Shown piece after piece: positions 34,596 to 46,371 of a stretch of 64,000 nt of DNA (position 1 is its first letter; each line of letters starts with the position of its first letter). Both the position numbers and the translations under genes were made by a program. Below the pieces are notes generated by a model that was not told where the DNA came from, made no database searches, and was given only the letters and a program-made list of their open reading frames with translations. This DNA is from Clarireedia homoeocarpa. Lineage: Eukaryota > Ascomycota > Leotiomycetes > Helotiales > Rutstroemiaceae. The stretch is taken from assembly GCA_001465935.1 (NCBI GenBank), contig LNKV01000060.1:1-64000 (forward strand). The letters are read 5' to 3'.

Positions 34596-36038
34596 ATTGA
34601 TGCGATTTGATTGTCAAAGGGATCGAAGGTATAAAGAGGTGGTGAGGTTAACTGCAGACAAGTTACTGGCGGTAGAGAATTAGTGGTGGTACGGATGAAA
34701 GAATGTGCGACCACATGTGTAATGTAGATTATATTCAGGTAAAGCTGTTGAGAGCTTGAGCTTGAGTGGTGACGTCTCGTTTTAGTGCTTGGTGGGGTGA
34801 CATGAACAAAAGCAAGAGTGGGGTTTATCCACAACTTGAAGACGACCTCATAAATCACCATCAATTCAATTTTTGAGATTTTGTTTCCAAGTAACTCTTA
34901 GATGTTTTTCGACGAATATGTATCTTGAAAAATTCTGGAGAGTCAAAGGTTCTCGGTCGTGATGCCAATATTGGTTTGTCGTTCATGAGTTGGCGAAACC
35001 CTCTGGTGGTGCTCGAACCGACCCGACCGACCTTCCAGTTGAGTCAACATCGTCGACATCCGACAACACTGTATGAATGCACAAATAACTGCATATCTGC
35101 AAGCGGCAAGTAGGCAAAGCAGTTAGCTCTTATGCTCTGCTGGCTTTTCGAATCGGTACAACATATATTTACGCAATCAATCATGCATTAAGCTCCGAAA
35201 ACCTGGATGAAGCAACAGCAAGGCATGGAAGCAATTGCACAGCATCTCCTGCAATTGCATTGCATCGCGAGAACATGTGTGATTCCCACCAAGCACAAGC
35301 ACAATTTCTATTCTCCTAAAGCGCCTCCGTTTCCTGTCAGACATGCAGCAAAACATAGGGGGAAAAGTCCGAGCGGACACCCCCGACGCAGCCATCAAAT
35401 TACAACGACAGCGTACCTTGATCGTTCGATGTTATATTGGGCCGCTCTCCCGCGATAGGTGCCCAAAAACACGCCACCAGGACGCTTGTGCGAATCCTTC
35501 TATGTCGCTGTTTCCCTTGATTGGGTGCATCTTACCCAATGTCGTGGAACATGGGAAGGGAAGCTATATAATTCATTCTTTTCATATTTTACGTTAACTA
35601 ATGCATTAAGTTTTAAACTTCGAGCTTGGAGCGGAGCTGCTATCTACCCTGATTGTTTGCATATAGTGTTCAAACTGAGACAGATCTTCGAGGGTGAGGG
35701 TGTGCGAGGGATTGGTCAATTGCTGCCACGTTACTCGTCGTCTGACTGGTCGAGTCGTTCTTGTCTTGCCGAATGCCTCATGCTTCCGGAAATCTAGAAC
35801 ATTTCCCCCAAAGGTCTGTGGTTATTGGATTAAATGTCCAAAACATCTTTCACGTCAGGGCAACAATAAACTTTCTTGATATGTTTCTTGTGGCACACCA
35901 CCTTTCAGCTCTTTTTCCCGCGGTACAGGAGTTAGGTAGATTTCTTATTGATAAGGAGAGATGAGTGTTCCCTTCCTTCTTAAATTCATTTTTGGGTTTC
36001 GCATTAGGTAGGGCACAACGGATAGTGCAAGTTTCGCA
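34596..36038. other. Divergent intergenic region, no gene seen
   Basis: About 1.4 kb between two divergent genes. Short plus-strand frames (34925-35964) overlap each other and change character, so they look spurious. No RNA gene or repeat is evident. Confidence 0.4.
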
Positions 36039-36551
36039 ATGCCATCAACCACGAAGAAAGAGAAACACCACGCGAATAGTCGCGCCCATCGCCACTCGGA
36101 CATAGAGAAGAAAAGCAAGAAAGATAAAGAAGACAAGGAAAAGGAAAAAGATAAAGACAAAGACACCGATACCGAATCTGTCATTTCAACCGCCCCCTCG
36201 TGCACTGAAACTTTCGCGGTGCCCACTGTCCCTTCTCTTCATCCTCCTGAATCCAAATGTCCACTCCGCTTCCTAATGGCCGAGATCGTAGAATCTGAAG
36301 ACGAAGAAGGCAAGAAAATCCATAGAGGCTGTCCTCTCAGGAGAGTCCAACTCTGGCATACTATCCCTCTGTGCATCTTGGCTATCATCAACTTACTCCT
36401 AATCATCGTTGCACTGCTTGGTTTGGCGGGATACAGAATCTCGATGGGTGTTCAGCGGGCGGTGGTGAATATGGCGAAACCGGATCTGGATTCAAAACCG
36501 CATACGGAGAGTGTGGCGGAGATGGATGATGGGACACTAGCGGCGCATTAG
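36039..36551 (+). CDS. Small single-pass membrane protein, K/D/E-rich head
   Basis: An ATG-started frame of 170 codons. The first 45 residues are extremely charged (KKSKKDKEDKEKEKDKDKD). A middle segment contains SKCPLRFLMAEIVESEDEEG. One clear transmembrane helix follows at about 109-131 (IPLCILAIINLLLIIVALLG), then a 40-residue tail. The balance of charges suggests a cytosolic N-terminus. No domain is recognised. It looks like a lineage-specific fungal membrane protein. Confidence 0.55.
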   Translation: MPSTTKKEKHHANSRAHRHSDIEKKSKKDKEDKEKEKDKDKDTDTESVISTAPSCTETFAVPTVPSLHPPESKCPLRFLMAEIVESEDEEGKKIHRGCPLRRVQLWHTIPLCILAIINLLLIIVALLGLAGYRISMGVQRAVVNMAKPDLDSKPHTESVAEMDDGTLAAH

Positions 36552-37142
36552 GAATTTCGGTAGAGAGGATGGCTCACGTGAGAGATGGTGCTGTATAGTT
36601 GCGATGATTTCGCCTCTTGGGGTGTAGTTGGTCGATATTGCGGGTGCGCGAAAAAGAGTTTACGGTTTATGATTTAGGTTACGATTTACGATTTACGATT
36701 TACGACAGCGGACAGTTGCTTTGGAGGCTGGAGTTTGACGGATGCTATATAGTCAAGCCGGTACGCCAGCACACGACGATATGGGATGACGGGCCACTTT
36801 GTATTTTTTTTTCCTTCTCAAATGGCAGAAGATAACGGGGAAAGGTGGCTGACTCTTTACTTGATACCCTGTTTACATGATTAAAGATGCGCCATTATAC
36901 TTGGTGGGAGGTAATTCGTCGTCACTGATAGGGGTTGTATTTCTCTTTGATATGTATAGTTCTTGGGGTAATTAGGAACATGGCGCGCACACATGATGTG
37001 GACTTTGCTTTAAGGATTTGGATTATGAATTGATTCCTGTTCTGCTCTCATGATGAACTGGCCGAGAAACTATTAAGCAATCTACATGGCATGACCGTGT
37101 GTCTTCTCCCCTGTTCTTTCCTAGCCTTCCCCTCTTCTGAGC
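36552..37142. other. Convergent intergenic region
   Basis: The 3' flanks of the single-pass protein and the dehydrogenase. A short imperfect repeat of TTTACGATTTACGA lies near 36680-36705. Nothing else is supported. Confidence 0.45.
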
Positions 37143-39167
37143 TTAGAAATGACCATCCACAGTCAAAGTACCCGTTTTCGTGATGAGGTACTCATTGACA
37201 GCAATATCCTTTCCAGATTCTTTTCCATATCCAGATTCTTTGATGCCACCGAATGGTGATTCGGCTGCTGATGAATTGCCTGCACCTTATGTTAATATCA
37301 TAACCATCCAAATATTCGGGTTATAAAAGAAATGATATCTAACATACCAGTATTCATACCAATCATACCTGCCTCCAAGGTCTCCAATAATCTCCATGTG
37401 CGATCGACATTCTTCGTGAAGAAGTAAGATGCCAATCCCATCTAAATCATCAAAGTCTTATTAGCATCCACATTCATATTCACAGTTCTCTCTTTTTATT
37501 CCCCCTTCATAAGAAACCAAATCCAAACTTACACTAGTATCATTAGCCAACTGCACAACCTCCTCCTCGGTCTCGAACTCGTAAAGCGCCAACAACGGCG
37601 CAAAGCTCTCCTCGACCGTAATTTGCATTTCCTTCTTCGCTCCCAAGATAATCGTTGGCTCGAAAAAGTATCCATTAGAATCTTTCGATTTGTTGCCACC
37701 GAGGACGACTTGGCCACCGTGTTTCTTCGCATCTTCGACATGGCTGGCGGCTTTTTCAAGACCACGAGATGTAGTCAATGGACCAAGGGTCGAGCCTTGT
37801 TCGGCACCATGGCCGAGTTTGAGTTTCGCGGTTTTCTCGCGCATCAGTTCGGCGAATTGCTTGTAAATGCCGCGTTGGACGTAGACTCTGTTGGCGGTTA
37901 TGCAGGCTTGACCTGCATGGCGCCATTTGAGAACCATGAGGGCTGGCGTGGGTTAGTATAGCATTCGTAATGCGGGACGGGGGATTGTTGAGATGAGGTT
38001 GAGGGTAGAATTACATACCATCAGCAGCTTGGTTCAGGTCTGCGTCATCAAAGACAATGAACGGGCAATTACCTCCCAGCTCGAGGGTGACTTTCTTAAG
38101 ACCCTCGGAGCATAATTGAGCCACCAGCTTTCCTACTCTAGTCTAGGCTCCATTAGCAAAGCGCTTTCATAGGGCATATGCACTCACAGATCCAGTAAAA
38201 GTAACTTTCTTCACAAGAGGATGACGACATAAAGCCTCACTCAAAGGTGGTGTGTTCTCCAAACTTGTAGTCAGGACACTAAACACTCCCTTGGGAAACC
38301 CCGCTTGCTCGGCCAGCATAGCCAGAGAAAGCACCGAAAGTGGTGTTTCTGGAGAAGGCTTGACAACCATGCAGCATCCTGCTGCAAGAGCCGCTCCCGC
38401 TTTGCGCAAGATCATTCTAGTATTCGTCAGTGATAACTTTGAGAATTTGGTTGGGGAACTTACGCGATTGGGAAGTTCCAAGGAACCAAAGCTGCAGCTA
38501 CACCGATTGGTTGCTTGACAGTAAATACTCTTCTTCCAGGAGCCGCTGGAGTCTAATCCGGCGTCAACGTCAGCCTTACCCATCACAAAGAGAGGAGATC
38601 CCTCAAACCATTCAAGGAACAAAATCACTTACTTGAATTGTCCCCGTAATCCTCTCTGCCTCGCCAGCAAACCACCATGTAAAGCCCAAAGCATAATCCA
38701 ATTCCCCCAAACTCTCAGCAATAGGTTTGCCCGTCTCATAAGTGACAATCTTTGCCAAATCATCCTTATTCTCTCTGATCAAAGAATCCCATTTCAACAG
38801 CCATTGAGCACGAGTTCTCGGGTTCACTTTCTTGAAGGATTCAAATGCAGTGTGAGCTGCTTGAACAGCGGCGTCTACATCGGATGCATCATTATCGGGG
38901 GCACTGGCCCAGACTTTGCCGCTGCCGGGATCTGAGAAACCGTTAGTATGACGGTCAACAGAGCAAAGAAGTAGAAATTTGGTTGCTTGAGGATGATATG
39001 CTAACCTATGATGTCGAATCGTTTGCCGGATTTCGCTTCAACCCAGTTCCCATTAACATAGGATTGATCATGGAAGAGTGAAGCATTTTTCAGCTACTTC
39101 TGATTAACACTGTAACGCGGGAAAGTAAGGCTTCTCTTACCTCGAATGGAAGATTAGTAGAACCCAT
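37143..39167 (-). CDS. uga2: Succinate-semialdehyde dehydrogenase (GABA pathway)
   Basis: A multi-exon aldehyde dehydrogenase. Exon 1 (39167-39141) encodes MGSTNLPFE. Further exons follow at about 39093-39006, 38932-38640 and onward to the TAA at 37143, with at least six introns. Family signatures in order: YVNGNWVEAKSGKRF; PRTRAQWLLKWDSLI; ETGKPIAESLGE; PIGVAAALVPWNFPI; KPSPETPLS; VKKVTFTGS (nucleotide loop); ELGG (catalytic glutamate); GQACITANR (catalytic cysteine); and SPFGGIKESGYGKE. These are characteristic of succinate-semialdehyde dehydrogenases, which oxidise succinate semialdehyde to succinate with NAD(P)+ in the GABA shunt. All key residues are intact. Other close ALDH classes are possible, but the ETGKP and C-terminal blocks favour this one. 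Its promoter holds a duplicated box with GATA and CGG/CCG half-sites. Confidence 0.9.
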
Positions 39168-39250
39168 CTTGCTCGACTTCGTAAACAACTGAAGGTGTGG
39201 AAGTGAGGTAGAAATCGATTGAGGGGGGCTTTATAGTATTTCACAGCGTC

Positions 39251-39299
39251 TCTTGATGTATCGGCTCAATCAGTAGTTGTCGGCGATAAGGCCGAAAGA
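39251..39299. promoter_or_regulatory. Duplicated promoter box, copy 1
   Basis: About 49 bases, repeated at 39329-39377 with two or three changes. The core TCGGCGATAAGGCCGA (39280-39295) pairs inverted TCGGC/GCCGA arms around GATAAG. It lies 84-132 bases upstream of the dehydrogenase ATG. CGG...CCG is the usual target of Zn2Cys6 dimers, and GATAAG of nitrogen GATA factors. Function is inferred. Confidence 0.55.
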
Positions 39300-39328
39300 G
39301 GGGACTTTATCGACTTTTCTTGATATTT

Positions 39329-39377
39329 TCTTGATATATCGGCTCAATCAATAGTTGTCGGCGATAAGGCCGAAAGA
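39329..39377. promoter_or_regulatory. Duplicated promoter box, copy 2
   Basis: Second copy of the 39251-39299 box. The core TCGGCGATAAGGCCGA (39358-39373) is identical. The cores are spaced 78 bases apart. Copy 2 differs by G/A changes in the flanks. Confidence 0.55.
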
Positions 39378-39726
39378 TGAGCGCGCACTGTGACACCGGG
39401 CGGGGAAGCTGTAGGGCGGGGTAGAAAACGGCAGTACGAAATACGTCAACTCTGGCCTCTGCACGTGACCTGGGTTGGATAGTTCTCTCCGCATTCGGGC
39501 CAACTGTTGGTAGCTGTCGATGTCGGACGATGTCGGACAAGCAAGCATGTGTGTGGGGTGCACGTCATTTGTATTGGCTTACCAAGCCTCTTCGCCATTG
39601 TGTAAAGATCTTCTTGAATTATTTCCACGCAGCGCAAAGGATGGGGATAGTCAACTGCCTCCCACCAACCACCCGCCTCCCATCTGCATTCCATCCCCGC
39701 TGGCCACACGCTCGGCCAATCTCCGT

Positions 39727-39846
39727 GTTTGAATTTGTTTGAATTTGTTTGAATTTGTTTGAATTTGTTTGAATTTGTTTGAATTTGTTTGAATTTGTTT
39801 GAATTTGTTTGAATCTGTTTGAATCTGTTTGGATCTGTTTGGATCC
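39727..39846. repeat. 10-bp tandem repeat (GAATTTGTTT)n
   Basis: Eight perfect units (39731-39810) are followed by two GAATCTGTTT units, one GGATCTGTTT and a degraded end. They lie 130-250 bases upstream of the short-chain dehydrogenase start. The apparent minus-strand peptide of repeated NSNKFKQIQT units is just this repeat. Confidence 0.95.
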
Positions 39847-39976
39847 TTGTTTCACGGCTTGGGCTACCTCGGTATAAATTGCGACGCGGTTTGCTCATCT
39901 TTTGCTCATCAATCATCATTCATCAATCATCATTCAATCATTTGGTCGCGCATTGGGTCGCGCATTATAGGTCGCG

Positions 39977-41213
39977 ATGGGTCGTACGAAAGCCTCGCGG
40001 ATATCACAATTCGCTTTATTCTTCGGAGAGCGGACCAAAACGTCGGAGATTCTTGCCGCACCCTTCGATCCCAAGCTCGCTGGAGCGTTGCTGGTGGCTC
40101 TTTTGTACTACCCAGAAAAGTTACAGTCAATCATTCCCGCGCGTCTGTGGCCTTATGTCATATCACCTGCATTCATGCGTGCCTTGAAGACCTTGCTTGT
40201 CTTTGGCGTCCTGCGAAAAGCCAACAGCAAACTGTCCCAACTTGGTTTGAACAACTGGAAGAGCGATGCGAAGTTTGTCAAAAGCCAAGAGGTCGTGCTT
40301 ATCACGGGCGGGGCGAGTGGAATTGGTGAGATCATGGCCCGAGACTTCTCTTCCAAAGGAGTCAAGGTTGTGGTGATGGATATAAATCCACCCAAGAACC
40401 CATTCCGTGAGTACTGTGTTCTTATCACGGAATTACTAATTACCCCTCCGAATTGGTCAGCGCTGAACTCTAAAAGCATCAAATATACAATTCTATCGAG
40501 TCGATGTAACATCATCATCCAATATTGCTGCAGCTGCATCTGAGATCAGAAAGAGTTACGGGGATCCGACAGTCCTGATCAATAATGCCGGGATTGGGTA
40601 CCTTAAAACGATTCTGCATGGAACAGAAGATCAAATTCGCAAGACATTTGAAGTCAACACCATCTCCCATTTTTTGATGGTCAAAGAATTTCTTCCTGCC
40701 ATGATCAAGAAAAACCATGGCCATGTCGTAACAATTGCGAGTATGGCATCCTATGTCGTCCACGCTTCCAACGTGGATTATTCGTGTACGAAAGCAAGTG
40801 CTCTCGCGTTTCATGAAGGACTTGCAGCAGAATTGCAATTCCGATACAACGCACCAAATGTGCGAACCACGTAAGTCCATAAATCTACTTGTTTGGTTCC
40901 GACTTTTTCGGCATCCCGAAACTGTACTCACAATACAAATAGTGTTGTAAATCCCGCCTGGATACGCACGCCATTGATCGAGGCCATGGTGGCCCATCCA
41001 GAGTTCAAGGATAAAGTTCTGGAACCTGAGACTGTCACCAATGCTGTTGTCAATCAAGTCTTGTCGGGAAGAAGTGGGCACATCATCCTGCCAGGTGAAT
41101 TGTCTGTCCTCAGTACGATTCGTGCATGGCCTTCGTGGCTACAAACATCCTTCCGACAGATGATAGCGCCCTCACTGGCGATATTCGATGAGCAGGGAAA
41201 GACAGCCACGTAA
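39977..41213 (+). CDS. Short-chain dehydrogenase/reductase, membrane-associated type
   Basis: Three exons (39977-40406, 40477-40870, 40943-41213) join in frame to about 364 residues. A long N-terminal extension (about 105 residues with a hydrophobic LAGALLVALLYYPEKL stretch) suggests membrane association. The Rossmann cofactor motif TGGASGIG is near residue 110, with VVVMDINPP after it. Then come VLINNAGIG, the catalytic serine in TIASMASY, and YSCTKAS (catalytic Tyr-X3-Lys). VVNPAWIRTPL matches the usual PG-type loop. The layout resembles the retinol-dehydrogenase/RDH10-like (SDR16C) group that reduces lipophilic carbonyls. The actual substrate is unknown. It is divergent from the succinate-semialdehyde dehydrogenase and shares the repeat-rich intergenic region. 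Confidence 0.88.
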
Positions 41214-41749
41214 ATTTCAGTGTTATGCTTTTTTTGATAGATTTTGTCTTTCTGCAGTGCAGAACGTTGGCAGTGCTCGGGTTTTTGGGTATGCTGTATT
41301 GGGTTACTCGGCGTCATAATAGCTACTGTTAGTGGTCAATTAGATTACCCAATACCTTGGTATTGAAGAAAGTCGGAAGGACCCTTTCCTTACCAGCACA
41401 TCCATTCATATATCCACTAATGTTGTGGATGTGCAAAAGGCCTGCATGACCGTTAAAGGGAGTCATCCGCAATAATGTGATCCATCAACGTAATAGAACA
41501 TAAGTTTTGAGACCGTTGTAAACAGATTTCTGTCAAAGTTTTGGCATTATGCGAACCTGCAAGTCAAAACGCATTGTACCTCGAATTCTCGACCTAGCTC
41601 GGGATCTGGAATTCTCAACATGATATCAGAATCCCGGCTTCCCGTGATCCTTGCAAGTCTCTTTGCAAGCCTTCAAGTCCAGACCTCGCGGAACATCCAA
41701 CCAAACGCAACTAGATCTCCACTTTACGAGGATCGGCTTATTTAGTGTT

Positions 41750-42094
41750 TTACTTGCATACTTCTATGGCTGCATAAAGGCGCTCCGGTCGTCCCCCAAA
41801 GATCGTAATAATTCGTAATGTTATACCAATGAATTGCCGCAAAGCACAATATGCACCTTCGTACTGTAGCAGAAAGAAGAGCTCGGAATACCAAATCCTG
41901 GGATCCGGAACGATGGTACTTTTCTTGCGTGAGAGGGCGCACTTGGCGCGGCTGGTGGCAGTCCTTTTGGCCTTTTTGGGGCGCTTTGAGAGAACGAAAA
42001 AACATGGCGTATCAGGACCATCAGCGTCAAGTTGGTCAAAGGTGTCTTGGTTCACAACACATCGAGTACCGCTGTTGCCGCGTAAAATAAACAT
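41750..42094 (-). CDS. Doubtful small hypothetical protein
   Basis: ATG-started frame of 114 codons beginning MFILRGNSGTR, with a basic segment (KRPKKAKRTATSRAKC) and a hydrophobic part (FIGITLRIITIF). No family is recognised. It is kept only because composition is protein-like in otherwise empty DNA. Confidence 0.22.
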   Translation of the reverse strand: MFILRGNSGTRCVVNQDTFDQLDADGPDTPCFFVLSKRPKKAKRTATSRAKCALSRKKSTIVPDPRIWYSELFFLLQYEGAYCALRQFIGITLRIITIFGGRPERLYAAIEVCK

Positions 42095-42412
42095 CGGTCA
42101 ATTTTGCCACAAACATAGGGTTAAGTTCGATACATGTATCGCCTTGGCAGATCTTGAGTGCAGATAACAGATGCTAAAACGAGGAGAGAAACATGTCCAA
42201 AAATACTTCTCGAATCTGAATCTGTATGGTTACACAAATTTGGCCGAAGTAGACTGACTACTTGGTACTTCCTCACCTACTATCTGTTTGAGCAGCAGAC
42301 TGTACAATTACATGCACCATGCAGATATGACGCCGTGTACCATTATAGTACGACTTATACAGCGAAGCATGATTCGTACATGATACGTACATAACATGTC
42401 CTAGTATTGACG

Positions 42413-42471
42413 GCGCGGACGGTACAGACGGTACAGACGGTACAGACGGTACAAACGGTATAGACGGTATG
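42413..42471. repeat. 9-bp minisatellite (GACGGTACA)n
   Basis: About six head-to-tail copies of GACGGTACA. The first and last are degenerate (GGCGCG, AACGGTATA, GACGGTATG). Confidence 0.85.
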
Positions 42472-44205
42472 TCCATCCAGCTGCCACTGCAAAAAATGAT
42501 AGAAAGAAGCTGGCTCGTATTGTCAATAGTCATCCTTCATCACTCCATCACATATAACCACATTACTCGTTGATTGAACCAACCAGCTACTGTATTTAGC
42601 TATCCAACCACTTATTCCCCATTCATAAGCACTTTATCACACACATCACATCACATCAATCGAGCCCGTCGGAAGAACGATGTACCTTACAACTCCATAC
42701 GTACTAGGTCCCTTTTCACATATCTTACATGCTTCCGTAGAGCAAAATTGTAATCTATCACAAAATGAACGTCTGCTCAAAGCTTTTTCCCTTTCCATTC
42801 TTCTAGCATTGCAAATTAATATATTTCTGCTTCCGCGAGAAAACTATTGCACTATTGCCCCGCGGCCACAGCGCTCAACTCCAAAAAATACATCCCTGGC
42901 GCTCATCTGTTAATCTACTCCATACCGAGCACAGAATCAGTCTAGTCAGTACGAGTACCGGTACTGTAGCACCAGTAGATCTAGTAAATCCATAGATCCA
43001 CTATCTCACACGACCCTCATGGCCATGGCACAGGCAGGGCACAGTGTGGTACGGCCTCGGGGACCCCTTTCCTGAACTGAAGACCTTCCACCACGGAGTA
43101 TGTGGCTGATTTCTTGGCCATGGCCTGGTGGACATCTTAGAATCTTGACACATTTGAAACTTCGTCAGTACTCCGTAAGGAAAATAGCTCGATACTTTTC
43201 TGCAGTTTCCGCCCACCACTCGGGTTCCTATCAAGCTTATCCCGTCAACCGAGCCACCGGCTCAAGATAACCCACTGAACTTACCTAGTAACGAGATGGA
43301 AAAAGCTTGATGAAGTGGAATGACTGGTTGATTCGAACGTCTAGCTTCGATAGCCTCCTACAGCTCGTCCTTTTTTCCAAGGGGTGCCTTTTCAGAGATC
43401 CTTTTTTTTAGAGGCTATATCTGCAGGTATAGGAAAGATTCTACATTGTGAGATCCTTTCCAGCTCGCCTCTCTTAGCCTTGATCTCCTATGGGACTGAC
43501 CATGACTGACATGACATGACTATGACCATGACCATGGCCACCGGTCATAGTCGTAGTCGTATCGGATTTCGAGCCTTCCATCATTCCCAGAGTTCCCCAT
43601 TTGTTTTACTTTGAAATTCTACTCGGTGTAACCTGGTACCTGGCCCCCCTTGAACTTAGTCCCCCATCAAAAAAAGCAAACAATTATTACCCTTTTCTTA
43701 AACTCCTATACACAGCTAAGTACCAACAACTACTACTATCAAATCGAGCAATGTCTCTAATCAAATCGAATGGATCCCATGGCTGAGCACAGGCAAATTG
43801 CTAAAAGAATAATCCAGAACTACCCTTAGCCATACCGCATGGCTATCATATTCAAACCTACCCATGATGTGATGTTATGTGCGTATGGTATATTCCCGTC
43901 CAACCGGGATAGAATATCTTTACAACTATTGATTGACCAGCAATCGAAGTCAATCTACATCTACATATAACCTCATTTCTCTCCTCTCATCATATTTGAT
44001 TTCATTCATTCTATCTCCATTGCTTTTGTATTATATCTCATCTCCTTTATGTCCATGTATTAAGGCCTTAGCTACCTTACACAACACAACACTGCCTACG
44101 ATACAGCATATTTTTCTCAATAATTCATATACACCTTCCTGTTCTTAATTATTCGTTTTTACCTGTTACTACGCATATACATATGCACACGCGGACATCG
44201 GAATA

Positions 44206-45662
44206 ATGGGTATTATTACACAATTCCTCTATTCTCGGAACCTGCAGACGCCACCTACAATTGTTTCTCAAGGAAGAAATCATACTCAAACTTACGAGGC
44301 ATTGGACTATCAATGTTATACTTCTCAAGAGAACATGTCTTCTTCTTCAAATATAAATATCACACATGAAAGGATATCAAATGCTGCTGTTGATAGACTA
44401 CACATCATCAACAGCGGTAAACAAGCATCCCTACCTATTATGGATACCGGCCTCAATATGGTAGCCATGGAGTCACTCGTTTTCCTTTTCACTGCCTGTA
44501 TTATCTACATCTTAAGTTCCTCGAGACGCAACAAACCCCGCCTCCACAATCAGGAAGATAATAAGAAGAATCCTTCCTCCTCCTCACTCACATGGCCTAC
44601 ATTCCCCTTCACCCATCACTTCTCCAGCCTATTTTCCTGGTCAGCAACTCCTTCACCCACTGCCAAAATCTCCCAACAACCTCCTTACGCCATGCCCCCC
44701 CTCAAACCAAGCGCTACCCGCCCCACCTCCATGGGTCTTAAACGCCTCGACCAATCCAATTGGCTCACAATCGACACTCACTACACCTCCGAGCATGCTC
44801 TCCGGGCCTCGCTCCTACACACCCACAAACCAAACGTCCTGCAAGTTCTTCCCGGCGCCGAACTCGCTTGCCACGAACTCCTGGAGCAGGTCGTCTCGTT
44901 TCTCACCACCCGCTATCCGCAATCCTTCACCCTGCATACTCGTTCTTCAACCATTTACTCGCATCTCACGCAAGAAACTTTTGCAATCGGAGCAAAATGT
45001 GAAAATCCCTTGGAAACCGCGGCGAGATTGTGTATGGAGGACTTCAATATTCTCATCAAAGATGCCGAGAGCGGGGAATTTCGATTAATGGCTAGCGCAA
45101 CTCTCTTCCCTGCCGGGTGGAAATTACAGGAACGCATTGGGAGTAGTATGGCGGCATTGCATGCACCGGTGCCGGGGTGGAAGGAGAAACTGGGGAGGAG
45201 CGTTGACCGGTATGTGTCTTTTCTATTTTCACTCAATATAAACTATATAAAAACAAAACTAATAACCCTCGCAGATACTTCAATCACCTGACTCCTAAAT
45301 CCTGCATGGAGCGCTCCAACCTCTTCGTCCAAACCACGCCTGTGCTTTTCCAAGACGTACCAGAAGTCCCCTCGGCATCGCTTACCGCAAATGATATCTT
45401 CGTGCGTCGCGAACGCCAGACGTTCACACGATTGGAGCGCTCTGAGGCGGTGCTCTTTACTGTGCGGACGTACATGGAGAAGTTGGTGGATATGGATGCT
45501 GAGGAGGTGGACGCGCTTGGGAAACAGGTTCGTGGATGGGAGGAAGAGATGGCGAGATATAAGGGGATTGAGGGGTGGGGGAAGGTGTGTCTGGAGTTTT
45601 GTGATCAGGTTACGGCTGCGAGGGAGGGGGAAAGGGGGGGTAATGCGGAGGAGACAAGTTGA
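44206..45662 (+). CDS. DUF3445 (haem-dependent oxidative N-demethylase-like) protein
   Basis: Two exons (44206-45209, 45275-45662; GTATGT donor, CGCAG acceptor) give about 463 residues. An N-terminal region of about 170 residues includes a transmembrane helix at about 88-104 (SLVFLFTACIIYILS). The DUF3445 domain begins at GLKRLDQSNWLTIDTHY, near residue 179. Further landmarks are ETAARLCMEDFNILIKD, FPAGWKLQERIG (the FPxxW segment typical of the family), LHAPVPGWKEKL and RRERQTFTRLERSEAVLFTVRTY, which carries the RxxQTFxRLP-like motif. Related proteins bind haem and demethylate amines. This membrane-anchored fungal form has no known substrate that I can name. The long CT-rich leader upstream is typical of fungal promoters. 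Confidence 0.82.
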
Positions 45663-46062
45663 TGGGGTGATTTGTTTTTCTTTTCTTTTTTCTTTTCTTT
45701 TTTCTTTTTTTGTATGATCATGGGATTGGGAAGGAAAACATGGGAGGATACATCTCTACTGGTGGGGATCGGGGGAAAAAAGGAGAGCGAATTGCAAGCG
45801 AAAAGAAAATGGGGAAAAGATGGAGTTGCCGAGTTGACTCTGGACGAGCAAAGGCTTGCATACATGGCCTCTAATATGATGATGAACTGGTTGATTGGTT
45901 GGCATGATACAGGGATAACACAGAACTGTACTGTATGCTACATTACTTCTATTGCTGCGTAGATGGGGAGCTAAAATCAAAAAGAAGGAGACCTAATTAG
46001 ACAGAGTCGAAAAGCTGAGAAAAAGTTGACGCCCGCGCGACCTAGAATTGCACGTGATTGAA

Positions 46063-46371
46063 ATGATCCTCTCTCATTCTACCTCCTCTCTGCAGTCTAT
46101 CCCGCAGACTGAAGCGCAAAGCAAACAATACACCATCTTCAATCAGCTACAGGATAGTCTGTTTTCAGCACGGTATGTTCGACCAATCTACCATCAATCA
46201 GCTCCTGCTCTAACTAGCACCGAAATACATCTTCAGGAGAGCATCATTGTCCTTCTCAAAAGCATACACGACCATTGGCGACTACAGAATGAAGTCGATG
46301 TTCAAAGTCGATATCAATGGAGAGCTCGGCTTTGTTCATTGCTTGATGAGATAGCAGAGCCGGGCGACTGA
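46063..46371 (+). CDS. Small hypothetical protein
   Basis: A frame of 102 codons from MILSHSTSSL ends in DEIAEPGD. The second half (LLKSIHDHWRLQNEVDVQSR) looks like an amphipathic helix. No domain is recognised. It sits between the DUF3445 and rvt genes, on the same strand. Confidence 0.35.
   Translation: MILSHSTSSLQSIPQTEAQSKQYTIFNQLQDSLFSARYVRPIYHQSAPALTSTEIHLQESIIVLLKSIHDHWRLQNEVDVQSRYQWRARLCSLLDEIAEPGD

Larger units (their letters stand above)
41214..44205. other. Gene-poor 3-kb region
   Basis: Mostly AT-rich DNA. It holds a 9-bp minisatellite (42413-42471), a CATGAC/CCATGA-rich patch (43500-43550) and one doubtful minus-strand frame (41750-42094). The last 300 bases are CT-rich and probably form the long leader of the DUF3445 gene. 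Confidence 0.45.

Noticed and set aside
39446..39919. Minus-strand frame with repeated NSNKFKQIQT-type peptide
   Set aside because: It is the direct translation of the 10-bp tandem repeat, lies in a promoter and overlaps other frames equally.
42273..42533. Frame with repeated VPS peptide
   Set aside because: Produced by the 9-bp GACGGTACA minisatellite; there is no coding signal outside the repeat.
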